Of a stretch of 64,000 nt of DNA, positions 1-10,408 are shown piece after piece. The first letter of the stretch is position 1; each line of letters opens with the position of its first letter. Source of the stretch: Vermamoeba vermiformis (Eukaryota > Tubulinea > Echinamoebida); assembly GCA_045837725.1 (NCBI GenBank), contig JBEWZL010000235.1:186001-250000 (forward strand). Reading direction: 5' to 3'. The position numbers and the translations under genes are program-made. Below the pieces are notes generated by a model. The model was given only the letters and a program-made list of their open reading frames with translations, searched no databases and was not told the origin of the DNA.

Positions 1-407
1 TCGCGCTATTATTCGCACTCGTAGTCTCTTCTACTGACTCTTTGAGCTTGGCCCAGTGTTGTTCTGTGATCTGATAGGCGCCAGTAAATAATAATATTCA
101 TATTATTGTAGTCAATGCACAATTATTGTAATGGATGAGGTGCGCATTAAAATCAAATGGCGTGAATTAATTGATAAATATCTTTGTCAATAAAATTTGT
201 AATTACCTCGGTGCCTTTAATATACTCCAATACAAATTTGAGCAGTTTGATAAAAGTCGCTTGATCAGTATTCGGCAATGAGAGTGCTAATTGTGTCACT
301 TCGCTGGGGGCTTTGGTGCCGAAGAAAGTGGATTGCGTTGCTGCTACCGAATCTCGCGCAACAAAACTGCGACCGAGGGCTTGTCGTTTAGAAGGATTGA
401 ACGTCAT
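1..407 (-). CDS. COMMD5: COMM domain-containing protein 5-like, 5' part
   Basis: Start codon at 405-407; first exon 207-407, donor gtaatt, second exon from about 70 running off the window edge. The stretch FFGTKAPSEV followed by ATFIKLLKFVLEYIKG matches the N-terminal region of COMMD5, where FLGAQLPPEV is followed by STFRKLLKFVV. COMMD proteins form the Commander complex, which recycles membrane cargo from endosomes. The COMM domain itself lies beyond the window, so the call rests on the N-terminal helical region only. The next exon (ITEQHWAKLKESVEE) continues the helical pattern. Confidence 0.7.
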
Positions 408-657
408 AGTTAATGTACTATCACGTGTGGTCCTCTCGATCCGTTTTGAAATTGAAATGTAAGCTGAAAAGTCAAATTATTTTTTATCAATTTTATTTGC
501 TATGTACATGACAGCGGCAGTAGCTCTCGTCCGCTAAACTATCTACATCTTCAATATGAATCAAACGGACCTAGATGTCAGTGCCTGTTTTTGGTAGTAT
601 GATGCAAGGGCAGCTGAATCACGTGATTCAATCTTTGCACTCATTCATTCGGAGATA

Positions 658-1817
658 TCAATCGAGATCACCCACACCACCAGTCACGTGCTCGTGCTCA
701 TCCAAGTGATACTCCTCGCGCGCCTCGTCCCCAAACAGCTCGTGCTCGTCCTCCTCCTCATCGCGCGGTATCTTCACCTCCTCGTCCTCGCCGTACTGCA
801 TCGCGTTGTCAATCTGTGACAGCAGTGCCACCACCGTGTCTTTGTCTTGCACATTCAGTGGCTGAAAGCCCACCATGTTGTACTGCTCCACCTGTCACGC
901 AACGGTCAGTGCGATGCTCTGTTTGACACGTGTCACACTTACAATCTCGGCAATGGCCTGATTGAGTCGTGTCAACTTGACAGGCGTGTCGTGTGTCAAC
1001 TGCCGTGCCAGCATGCTCGGATCAGGGTCGCAGAATCTGTGCAGGGGTCAGTGCATGGAGCACGAGGAGGGCGCAGTACTCACTGTTCGAGATAGTCCTC
1101 GTTGAGCAGCAGCTTCTTGTCGACGAGATCGAGCTTGGACAGCACATTGAGGTGCGGCAGTTCCAAGTGCAGCATCGCAGAGAGACACAGCAGCAGCCCA
1201 CTGATGAACTTGGCGCTGTCGCTGATGAACTGGCTGTCGATCAGATACACCGCGCACATCTTGTAGCCCCAGCGACGCAGTTCATTGACTAATTTGGGCA
1301 TCACACCCACGTGACTGTAGAGCTCCAACTGGCCCGGACAGTCGATGAGCAGATAGTCGTCCTCGTACTCGCCCAGCTGGTCGCGCAGCCAGTCCATGTT
1401 CTCGCTCAGGTACTCCATGCAGTACACGAGGCCACCATTGGGTCCGTAGTGCAGCTCTTCCATCACATCGTCGATGCTGATCAGCTCGCGGATGTCAATG
1501 CTCGCTGGGTACTTGAACTGATCTGCCGCTGGATCGAGATTGACAACGTGCACGGTGCGCTTAATATTCTCGCAGTGTTGACGCATCACCTCGCAGTACG
1601 TGGACTGGTAAAAGAGAATATTAGTCGTGTCGGTGGAAGCAGATCTGCTTGGATCGTGATCGAAGCATGGAGAAATTATCCCTCTTTAGAATAAATGGTA
1701 CCAAAATTTTTAATATGATGAAAATGAATTGATATTAATTAAAAATAACAGCACTGAAAATGTTCTTACTTTTCCTGATCCAGCTGGACCCATGATGATT
1801 TGTGCGTATTTGCCCAT
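658..1817 (-). CDS. GPN3: GPN-loop GTPase 3
   Basis: Four exons (1770-1817, 1084-1604, 943-1036, 658-891) give 298 residues, close to the family length. The first intron splits the P-loop GPAGSGKS after its lysine codon. The GPN loop reads GPNGGLVYCMEY, the G3 region is DCPGQLELY, and NVLSKLDL supplies a guanine-specificity motif. GPN3 works with GPN1 in assembly and nuclear import of RNA polymerase II. The C-terminal tail is acidic, as in relatives. It is divergent from PDK1, with 172 bp between start codons, so the two probably share a promoter. Confidence 0.95.
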
Positions 1818-1989
1818 GATAAATGATATAATTACGATGATACTCTATATTATACAATAATAGGGCTATATGTCTCACTGAGCTGTGGTCGTTCAATGCA
1901 GCTCAATCGTGCAATTAATCGAACAGATGCGCTGGTTAACACCACTGAAGCTGGAAATACAGAGAATAGCGTGACAGTTAGTATAGTTC

Positions 1990-3920
1990 ATGGCGGATAG
2001 CAGTACAGTGGTAGACGCCACTCAGCCCTCAACTGAGAGCGCATCCGCTCCTGAACTGAATGCGACCAACAGCACGAGCAACAGTACAAACAATAATACC
2101 AACACTAGTGGCAAAAAGACAGTCGATGATTATGAATTCATTCGCGTACTCGGTGAAGGCTCTTACGCCACGGTAATTATTGAATTAATAATTATTTGAC
2201 AGTTGGATCCGTGCACTGGAGATATTGTTCTTGCTTACATTAATACACTGGCGTACTATAATATAGATATCAAATTTCACCACCATTATTTGTATTCACG
2301 CATCTGATCGAGCGCCTACCTTTAGGTGTTCTTAGTGCGCGACAAGAGCAGTGGCCAGCAGTACGCGATCAAACAGATGGAGAAGCAGCATCTGATCAAA
2401 GAGAAGAAGCAGAAGTACGCCCTCACTGAGCGCGATATACTGACGCGCTGTGCCCATCCGAACATCATCAAGCTGCACTACACCTTCCGCGACGAACATC
2501 ACCTCTGTAGGTACACCCTGTCTGTGCACTGCACTGTACTCATCGCTCCCTAGACTACGTGTTGGAGCTCGCGAGCAATGGCGAGTTGTTCCACGCCATC
2601 AAGCAGCGCGGCGGACTGGATGTGGCAGTGGCGCAGTACTACAGCGCAGAGCTGCTGAGTGCACTCGAGTACCTGCACACACACGATGTCATACACCGCG
2701 ATCTCAAGCCCGAGAACTGTCTGCTCGACGCGCACTGGCACCTCAAGCTCACGGACTTTGGTACCGCCAAGCAAGTGACACCTGTCAACGCGAGTGCTGC
2801 ACCGCGCGTGTCATTTGAAGGCACGGCTGAGTACATGGCACCGGAGCTGCTCTCCGATGATGGCACGCAACCCGCCACGCGTCTGAGTGACGTGTGGGCC
2901 CTGGGCTGCATCGTGTACCAGATGCTGACTGGCCGCGTGCCGTTCAGTGGTGGCACCGAGTACCAGACCTTTGAGCACATCAAGCAGCACCGTCTCACTT
3001 ATCCACTCGACTTCCCGCAGAAAGCACGTGATCTCATTGACCGTTTGTTGACCGCTGATCCTGCGCGCAGACTCGGTGCGGGAGGTTACGCGGAGATTAA
3101 AAATCACGTGTTCTTTGCAGGCCTGAACTGGAGCACACTGGCAGACACGCCACCGCCGAGCTTGGCTGGACCGGCACGCGCTTGGGTCTGGCCTGACGAT
3201 CTCGCGCGCGAGAATGAAGCACGTGAACAGCAAGCACGTGACATGGAGGCAGCACGTGTCCAACAAGCACGTGACACGGAGGCAGCACGTGTCCAACAAG
3301 CACGTGACACGGAGGCAGCACGTGTCCAACAAGCACGTGACACGGAGGCAGCACGTGTCCAACAAGCACGTGACACGGAGGCAGCACGTGTCCAACAAGC
3401 ACGTGACACGGAGGCAGCACGTGTCCAACAAGCACGTGACACGGAGGCAGCACGTGTCCAACAAGCACGTGACACGGAGGCAGCACGTGTGCAACAAGCA
3501 CGTGACAGCGAGCGCGCCAAGTGGAGCAAGTTCCTGCTGGACTCGGAGCAGATCTTGTGCTCGGGTCACGTGATCAAGCGACGCAATCTGAGCAGCAAGC
3601 AGCGCTATTTGATCCTGACCGATCATCCGCGGCTGTTCTACATTGACGTCAAGAAGATGGAGTTCAAGGGCGAGGTGCCGTGGACCAAACAGCTGCGCGT
3701 GGAGGTCAAGTCGAGTGTGCAGTGGCGCGTGGAGACTGGCAAGCGCACGTACCTGTTTGAGGACCAGGAGAAGAATGCTGCGCGCTGGGAGAGTGCGGTG
3801 AACAGCTGTCTGATGAAGAGCCGCAGTGCCAGTGTGTCCAACTTGAACACTAGCAATAATAATAATAATGGTAATAGTAATAATAGCAATGCTGGCAGTA
3901 GTAGCAACACGAACAAGTGA
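1990..3920 (+). CDS. PDPK1: 3-phosphoinositide-dependent protein kinase 1
   Basis: Three exons (1990-2172, 2326-2506, 2554-3920) encode 576 residues. After an Asn/Ser/Thr-rich N-terminus comes an AGC-type kinase domain: glycine loop LGEGSYATV, lysine in YAIKQ, HRDLKPEN, DFGTAK and YMAPELL. The C-terminus is a PH domain (about residues 440-545); RRNLSSKQRYLILTD and KGEVPWTKQLRVE match the PDK1 PH domain. PDK1 phosphorylates the activation loop of AKT, S6K and related kinases downstream of PI3K. The kinase and PH domains are joined by a highly charged linker made of identical 11-residue repeats (separate entry). The invariant GTAEY motif is present. Confidence 0.95.
3228..3491 (+). repeat. 33-bp coding minisatellite in PDK1
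   Basis: Eight consecutive 33-bp units encode QQARDTEAARV (first unit with M instead of T), then a partial ninth unit ending QQARD. Units are nearly identical at DNA level, including third codon positions, so the array is recent or kept homogeneous. Because 33 is a multiple of three, no frame through the array meets a stop on several frames of both strands, which produces long spurious antisense ORFs. Each unit contains CACGTG twice. The peptide should be helical and strongly charged, acting as a spacer between kinase and PH domains. Confidence 0.95.
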
Positions 3921-4020
3921 TGGCGACAACTGCAATATGAATGAACCCCTTGTATTATATAAATGAGTCCGTGTGTCTGTATATTGAAACAGGTAGTATT
4001 GGGGGGTATTTATTAGTGTT

Positions 4021-6831
4021 CTATTGCGAGTCAAATAGCGACGGATTGGCTCGATAGCTCTCATACAGTGTCTCTAATTGACGCAATAGCTCTGTACATG
4101 TTGGTCGTTTGTCGGGCACTAAAAATAGAACTGATCAGAATTGCACTAGTAGTACTAAATAAGGCAATGTCATGACATACCAGCGTGCCAGCACTGTCGA
4201 ATGATGTGCGCGAGTGGTGCAGGACAGTGCGCTGCAATCAACGGACGCTTGTTCTGCGCGCGCACGGCAATGATGAACAGCGCGGTGTTGGACAGCACAT
4301 TGAGCTGCGTGTTGGTCTCTGGTGCGCCAGTCTCGAGCTCAATGCCCGCAGAATAGGGTGCCACCCACTTGTGCATCAGCGAGCACGTGACAATCTCCCA
4401 CAACACGACTGCGAGCGAGAAGATGTCGCTCTTGGCCGAGTAGTGTGCCCCATCGAGCACTTCAGGCGCGCAGTACTCGAGTGTGCCCATCACTGCTGCC
4501 ACGGAGGAGGTGGTGCCATCAGCGGACCACTTGCTCAGTCCAAAGTCCGACACTTTGATGTTGTCCTCGCTGTCCACGAGCAGATTGAGGGACTTGATGT
4601 CGCGGTGCAGGATCGATGCGCTGTGCAGCACGAGCACGCCACGCACGGCACCCAAGACGTACTTGAACACCTTGTCCCAGCCAAACTCGCTCTGCGCGCT
4701 GTCTTTGAGCACGTGCAGCAACGAGCCCTTGTGGCAGTACTCCATCACAATGCACAGCTTGGTGCTGATGGACACGCCGTACAGTGCCACCACGTGCGGC
4801 GATTGAATCTTGGAGAGTATCTCGACCTCTTTCTTGACGTCCTCAATCTCCGTGCTGTTCGGATCACTGAGCAGACTGTTCTTGATCACTTTGATGGCCA
4901 CCAGCTGCGAGCCCTTGTTGGAGCCATTCGAGCCTGCCATGCCGCGCTGTGGTGCGTACATGGCCTTGTAGACCTTGCTGCTGACACCATTGCCGATGAG
5001 ATCAATGTACTCGAGCTCGCTGGGCTGTATCAGCCAGTTGAATGCTGTGCGGCCTGGCGTGGCTGGTTCAGCGCCATCACGCGCACTGTTCGGCCCCGAG
5101 CCAGTGTCCGTCATCTTGCTCTCGACGAATGATTTGAATGCGGCAATGCTCTGGGCACGCGCTGCTTTCTTGACCTCTTTGTCCTGCGTGGTCTCGCGCA
5201 GTGCAATGCAGTGTTCGAGGAATTCAATCTGCGCACTGGGGTCCGTGATGCCAATGTACTTGAGCGAGGAGGTGTTGTCAATCTGTGCGAGTGTGTCGAG
5301 CAGCGCCTCTTCTTTGAGCAGTCGCTGGAAGTAGTGCTGCTGCTTGATCTTGCGCAGCCACTTGTACAGCTCGTAGACACTGAGCAGATAGTGCTTGACG
5401 CCGTTGTCGAGACTCTGATAGAGCTGTTGACGCGCACTGTGCAGCACTACATTGCTCGGCGTGCGGTCCCCACTCGCTTTGAGCTGCTTGTCCTGCTTGT
5501 CACTCACACTGCGCTGTCGACGCGGACTGGCAGGTGAGCTCTCGGGACTGTCTTGCGGACTGTCAGCGAGCAGATCCGCGGGCAAGTACGTCTTGATCAC
5601 GGAGGGATTGGCACCGTGCATCAAGAGGATCTTCACCGTCTCTTTGGAGGGCTTGTACTTGAGTGCCATGGTGAGCGGTGTCTCGCCGCTGTTGTTGGGT
5701 GTGTTGAAGTCGAGGCCAGTCTCGCTGCTCAGCTGTGCGCGCAACAGTGGCAACAAGAGCAGTCGCAGCTGCACATTCACCGCAGCCACGTGCAGTACCG
5801 TGCTGCCAGTCTTGTTCTTGAGCGTCAGATTGGCACCGAGGCGCGTGAATGCTTCGAGACACTCGACCAGGGCCTCAGGATCTTTGTGTTTCATGCAAAA
5901 GTAGTGCAGCGCCGTGTTGCCGTCTTGATTGGTGTCGTTGATCAGCTCGCGCATCACACTCTCAATGCTCGTGTCGTACAGCAGTGTCATGTAGGTGTCG
6001 CTGCCCTTGGCGTGGTGCAGCACTGTGTTGCCGAGTCGATCTTTCACCTTGAACTGACTCGGGGCCAGCGACTTGATCAACCGCTTCAACAGCTCCACTT
6101 CACCGGTCTTGACTGCGCGCATCACTGCTCCCTGACCCTCCAAGTCACGTGACTTGATCACTGACATGCGCACGTGCACACTGCCACTCACTTTGTCTTT
6201 GCTCTTCTTCTTGCCCACCACGTGCCACGTGTCACTCGTCTCGCCCTCGGTGGCTGATTGAATCGACACTTTTACGACACCCATGCGATCACCTGATCAC
6301 ACATCAGTCGTTACTTTATATATGGTAGTCAATTAACGTACTGCCGTGCTTGTCTTTGTCCAAGATTTCCAGTTGAATTTCGGGATCTGATCCTTCCACG
6401 GGACTGCATTAATTGGTCGTTAATACAATCATTTACTTGATAGTGCATAATATAATAACATATTTGTTATTGATATATATTATACTGAAGAGCTAACTTA
6501 CAAGACGAAGGAGCTAGTTTTCTCATCCCATTTCGGATTCAGTGTCTTATTTACCACTTCAGTCTTGCCCACGACCACATTATTATATGTAATGACGACG
6601 TATGGATCTGCGGCCAGAATTAATATTAATTTATTTTGAAATGTTAGTTGACAGCTGGTGTGAAAATTAATTGAGCTGATTGCTAGCGCAGCAGATCTGT
6701 ACCTGAAGTGCCACTCGCATCACGAGCAATGAGGTCTTTGCCTTCAATCACTAGCAGCGCGATTAGTGGGGTCGTGGATGTGCAAAATGGGAATTACCTT
6801 GTAGGTGAATATAACTTTGCTCTTCACTCAT
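4021..6831 (-). CDS. C2-ankyrin-protein kinase (TKL-like)
   Basis: Six exons (6798-6831, 6703-6750, 6502-6607, 6342-6403, 4181-6292, 4021-4118) give 819 residues. An N-terminal C2 domain (about 1-100) shows VIEGKDLIARDASGTSDPYV, then KTLNPKWDE and LEILDKDKHGSDRMG, with the aspartates expected for calcium binding. Three or more ankyrin repeats follow (DRLGNTVLHHA, DGNTALHYFC, SGETPLTMA). The kinase domain occupies the C-terminal third: GNGVSSKVYKAMY, VAIKVIK, LHRDIKSLNLLVD, VSDFGLSKW, CAPEVLDG, ending KRPTCTELLRQLE. The pattern is tyrosine-kinase-like (TKL). A role in calcium-recruited membrane signalling is inferred from the domains. It is convergent with PDK1 and divergent from the small membrane protein gene. 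Confidence 0.9.
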
Positions 6832-6934
6832 TATCAGCGGTCATTATCAACTAGCACATGTATATGAACACTCGCCCTAGTGTCGAATATTCAGCAAATA
6901 AAAGAGTGCCGTGTGGTCAGTGGTAAATAAAATG

Positions 6935-6954
6935 TTGTGTAATCGATTACACAA
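6935..6954. promoter_or_regulatory. Perfect 20-bp palindrome in a divergent promoter
   Basis: TTGTGTAATCGATTACACAA is a perfect inverted repeat with no spacer. It lies in the 176-bp gap between two divergent start codons, 54 bp upstream of the small membrane protein gene. Its centre TAATCGATTA looks like two abutting homeodomain half-sites. A dimeric transcription factor site is the likeliest reading, but no binding data exist here. Confidence 0.5.
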
Positions 6955-7007
6955 AAAGATTTTTCAATTGGCTAGTGCAGAGTTGAGTTAATACTGACAC
7001 CAACACC

Positions 7008-7331
7008 ATGAACACTGATGACAACATCCATAATCAGCAGTTGAATAACAGCAACGGCAATCCTCCTGTTGTCGAGGTAGATCCTGCGGAGAGTGACCAT
7101 GAAATTGTTGAACTCCCTCGAACACATCTGTCAGCTCGTATGTGGGACAGCTTCAAAACATACATGTTGTATCCATTTATGATCGCTGTTGCTGGTTCAT
7201 TTGGCCTCAGTATTGGTACGAACGCTGATCCAGAAGAAATAATTATTTTCGTTAATTCAATTTTAATTTTATTTGCATTGAATAGGCTACGCACTGTACG
7301 ACAGAGCAGCAGCAGTATCAGCAAACATTAA
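7008..7331 (+). CDS. Small two-helix membrane protein, unknown
   Basis: A single exon of 107 residues. The N-terminal 45 residues are polar and acidic. Two hydrophobic stretches follow, about residues 48-69 (TYMLYPFMIAVAGSFGLSIG, with spaced glycines) and 76-91 (IIIFVNSILILFALN), then a short basic Ser-rich tail. The layout, an acidic cytosolic head with glycine-spaced hydrophobic segments and a basic tail, recalls small mitochondrial outer-membrane proteins, but I cannot name a family. The start is the first ATG after the divergent promoter. The real intron-less frame is supported by the ATG context and the coherent membrane topology. Confidence 0.6.
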   Translation: MNTDDNIHNQQLNNSNGNPPVVEVDPAESDHEIVELPRTHLSARMWDSFKTYMLYPFMIAVAGSFGLSIGTNADPEEIIIFVNSILILFALNRLRTVRQSSSSISKH

Positions 7332-7755
7332 TTTCAACTTTATTAATTTATCAGCTCTCAAGCAACGCCTCCGATGGAAGTGAGATCTGCTTTTGATTTA
7401 TTGCGAATTAATACTTGTACATTTAATACTTATGCATCGATTTTGTTTTATAAAATACTATTTCCTCTATGAGCTGCTATTTACTCATAAGAACGATTTG
7501 CGTCGATAAAAAAGTTTTATTTACAAAAATGAACGAGATCTAGACAGCCTTAGACTCACTAGTTCTCCTTCATATTCATAGTACTACAAGTGGGCATGAT
7601 ATTGAACATGATTTCAAAAAAAGCATTTCCGAATGATGAATGCCACACTCGCATGGAGGATCTGACATGCAAATGTAACACGCATCACTACAACTAATTA
7701 TATATAATAACAACTACTGCTATATAAGACATGTGAACAGCGCTGCCAGCACGCA
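7332..7755. other. Convergent 3' intergenic region
   Basis: 424 bp between the stops of the small membrane protein and Rab8. AT-rich, holding both 3' UTRs. I see no gene, RNA gene or repeat in it. Confidence 0.6.
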
Positions 7756-8721
7756 TTAGCAGCACTTTCGCTCGCTAGTAGCAGTAGACTGACCAGGCTT
7801 GACGGTGCCACTCGCGCCAGTGCCCGTGGTGGATTCACCGCCAGGCTTGTCGATCAATCGCTTCTTAATATCGCGCGCTAGTGAGATGAATGCCTCTTCC
7901 ACATTGATGCTGTTCTTTGCACTGCACTCGAAGAACTTGATGCCGTACTCGTCCGCGAGTGCCTTGCCCATCTCGGTGGACACGACGCGCTTCTCGCTGA
8001 GGTCGCACTTGTTGCCGACGAGAATGCGATCGACGGACTCGCTGGCGTGCTGTTCAATGCTCTTCATCCAGTTGCGGATGTTGTCGAATGTGCGCATGTC
8101 TGTCACGTCGTACGCCAGCATAATACCCATTGCGCCGCGATAATATGCAGTGGTGATTGTTCTGCACGGTTATATATGGCTCATTAGTATGCTATATGTG
8201 CTATGCGTAGTGCGAGTGAGGAAATGTACCTGAATCTCTCTTGACCGGCTGTATCCCAAATCTGTGCGCGACAAATGATTAGGACAGGTCACAATTGCAT
8301 GACCACGTCATAATTACCTGTAATTTAATTCTTTTGCCATCGAGCTCGATATTTCTAATCTTGAAATCAATGCTGCAAGTTGATCGTTAGTCACCCGTTG
8401 CAATATGTTCGTTAATAACAATTATATTGCCGAGTTATTAAATATATATCACTATAAGTTGTTAACAGCTACTCACCCAATAGTAGTAATGAAGCTGGGA
8501 GTGAAAGTGTCATCTGTAAAACGCAACAGCAAACAGCTTTTACCAACGCCTGTTTGAAAAAGCAATGGTAAATATAATGTCTTGGTTAATAATTATTAAA
8601 ATATAAATAGGAAATGTAAGGTAATTTAATTGTCGTTTCAAATAAAAATTTGATAATTACCACTATCACCGATGATCAACAGCTTGATTAAATGGTCAAA
8701 AGGCTTCGAGTTGTTGCTCAT
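7756..8721 (-). CDS. RAB8: Rab8-family small GTPase
   Basis: Five exons (8661-8721, 8477-8549, 8318-8372, 8230-8261, 7756-8161) encode 208 residues. G1 is GDSGVGKS, switch I contains [16 protein letters not shown]3 is [23 protein letters not shown]4 is GNKCDL, G5 is ECSAKN, and the protein ends ERKCC for double geranylgeranylation. The sequence from [13 protein letters not shown] to [16 protein letters not shown] is the Rab8/Sec4 pattern, so a role in post-Golgi exocytic or contractile-vacuole traffic is likely. All nucleotide-binding residues are present. It is divergent from the isocitrate dehydrogenase gene (223 bp apart). Confidence 0.95.
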
Positions 8722-8821
8722 TCTATTATTACTAACAATATTATTGGGCGTGTACTATGTATAGTCTGCAGTGTTGTTGATTATGTGAAAATGAGCAAAA
8801 TTTCTTTCGTTACACGAGCAG

Positions 8822-8858
8822 TTAAGTCACGCTCCGTTCTTTTTGCGTCGTGACTTAA
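8822..8858. promoter_or_regulatory. 10-bp inverted repeat in the Rab8/IDH promoter
   Basis: TTAAGTCACG (8822-8831) and CGTGACTTAA (8849-8858) are exact reverse complements separated by 17 bp. The pair sits in the 223-bp divergent gap, about 90 bp from the IDH start codon. It could be a paired activator site or a small cruciform. Function is not shown. Confidence 0.4.
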
Positions 8859-8944
8859 TTGCGCTATTAACGGTTCTGTATTCTGTACATTTATTATTTT
8901 TTCTTACGTACTACAAGCACGTCTGATCATTCAAAATCATAGCA

Positions 8945-10294
8945 ATGTTGCGTCAAGCCTCAAAGCTTTTAACTTCCGCTGTTTCGAAAAGCAAATCTGC
9001 TTCCGGAACTGCTCTCATGCGCGCGGAACAACAACATCGCAGACAAGATCGATCGGTGTATTCGTTCATGAGCCAGAACAAGAAGGTTGTTACGTTGGTT
9101 TACGGCGATGGCATTGGTCCTGAAATCTGTCACAGCGCTGTTGGTGTCGTCCAAGCTTCTGGAGCACCTGTTGAATTCGAACAATTTTCATTGCCTCCTA
9201 TTAATAGCCCCAGCGATCCTTTGCTTCCGTTGGATCTGGTCAGCAGGTAATTTAAATAAAAATTCAAAAAAGTTAAATTTTTCCATAAATACAAGGAATT
9301 CAATTCCGATTAATAACAACATTATAATATGGGATAATAATGGGAAAAATTGTCAAAGAAAATAAAAATCATCGGATAAATACTGACAGAAACTCGGTGC
9401 AGCATTTCACGCACAGGAGTGGTCTTAAAAGGTCCCTTCTTCACGCCAGTCGGTCAAGGTTTCCCCTCGCGTAACTTGGAGCTGCGTCGCGTGTTTGAAT
9501 TGTACGTAACAGTGTCGTAACCGCGCTGACTTCACTTTGACTCACACATCATCACTGACAGGGGCACGCAAGTAGCACCAGTGCAGTCCTTCACAGGAGT
9601 GACCACGCGTCACAAGGACATCAACTTGGTGGTGATTCGCGAGAATACAGAGGGTGAATACACTGGTCTCGAACAAGAACTCGTGCCGGGTGTCGTGCAG
9701 TCACTCAAGATTACCACCGAGAAGCGTTCACTGGCCATTGCTGAATACGCCTTCAACTACGCCAAGACCACTGGTCGCAAGCGCGTCACAGCGGTGCACA
9801 AAGCCAACATTCAGAAGTTGACCGACGGTCTATTTTTAGAATCGTGCCGCAAGGTCAGCCAAAAATACCCCGGCATTGAGTACTTGGAGATGATTGTCGA
9901 CAACACCACCATGCAGCTCATTCAAAATCCACAGCAGTTCGATGTGCTCGTCACACCCAATCTCTACGGCAACATTGTCTGCAACGTCGCCACAGGTCTG
10001 GTCGGTGGTCCTGGTCTCTTGCCCGGTGCTAACTTCGGTCCTCGCGTCGCCATCTTCGAGCCTGGTGCGCGTCACGTGGGCAAGGACATTGCAGGCGAGA
10101 ACAAAGCCAATCCCACCGCGATGATTCTAGCTGCAGTTATGATGTTGCGACACATGGGTCTGCCACAATACGCGGACAAAATTGAGCGCGCGGTGAATCA
10201 GACCTACAACACGCAGTTCTTGCGCACTTATGACCTCGGTGGCACTGCTTCAACTACTGAATTCACCAAGGCCATTATTCACAACTTGCATTAA
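8945..10294 (+). CDS. NAD-dependent isocitrate dehydrogenase, regulatory subunit, mitochondrial
   Basis: Three exons (8945-9246, 9403-9501, 9562-10294) encode 377 residues. The N-terminus (MLRQASKLLTSAVSKSKSA) is Arg/Ser/Lys-rich without acidic residues, a mitochondrial presequence. The enzyme core follows: YGDGIGPEI, VVLKGPFFTP, LVVIRENTEGEYTGLEQ, AVHKANIQKL, and PTAMILAA. It resembles yeast IDH1 and animal IDH3B rather than the catalytic subunit: the metal-binding motif that reads YGDI in catalytic subunits is YGNI here, and VDNTTMQL replaces the catalytic VD-C motif. It should act as the allosteric partner of a catalytic IDH3A-type subunit encoded elsewhere, in the TCA cycle. Confidence 0.9.
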
Positions 10295-10408
10295 GCGTCA
10301 CTTGTATTCATTTGTGTAAACCTCTGCGTATCAATATCTATCCTAAAATCACATAAAAAGTTGTTAGAAATGACTGACGCGATTTATTTCCATTTAGGCG
10401 ATGAAATA

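Noticed and set aside
2811-4064. Long minus-strand frame opposite PDK1
   Set aside because: It exists because the 33-bp repeat is open in several frames; PDK1 on the plus strand has kinase and PH motifs and proper splice sites.
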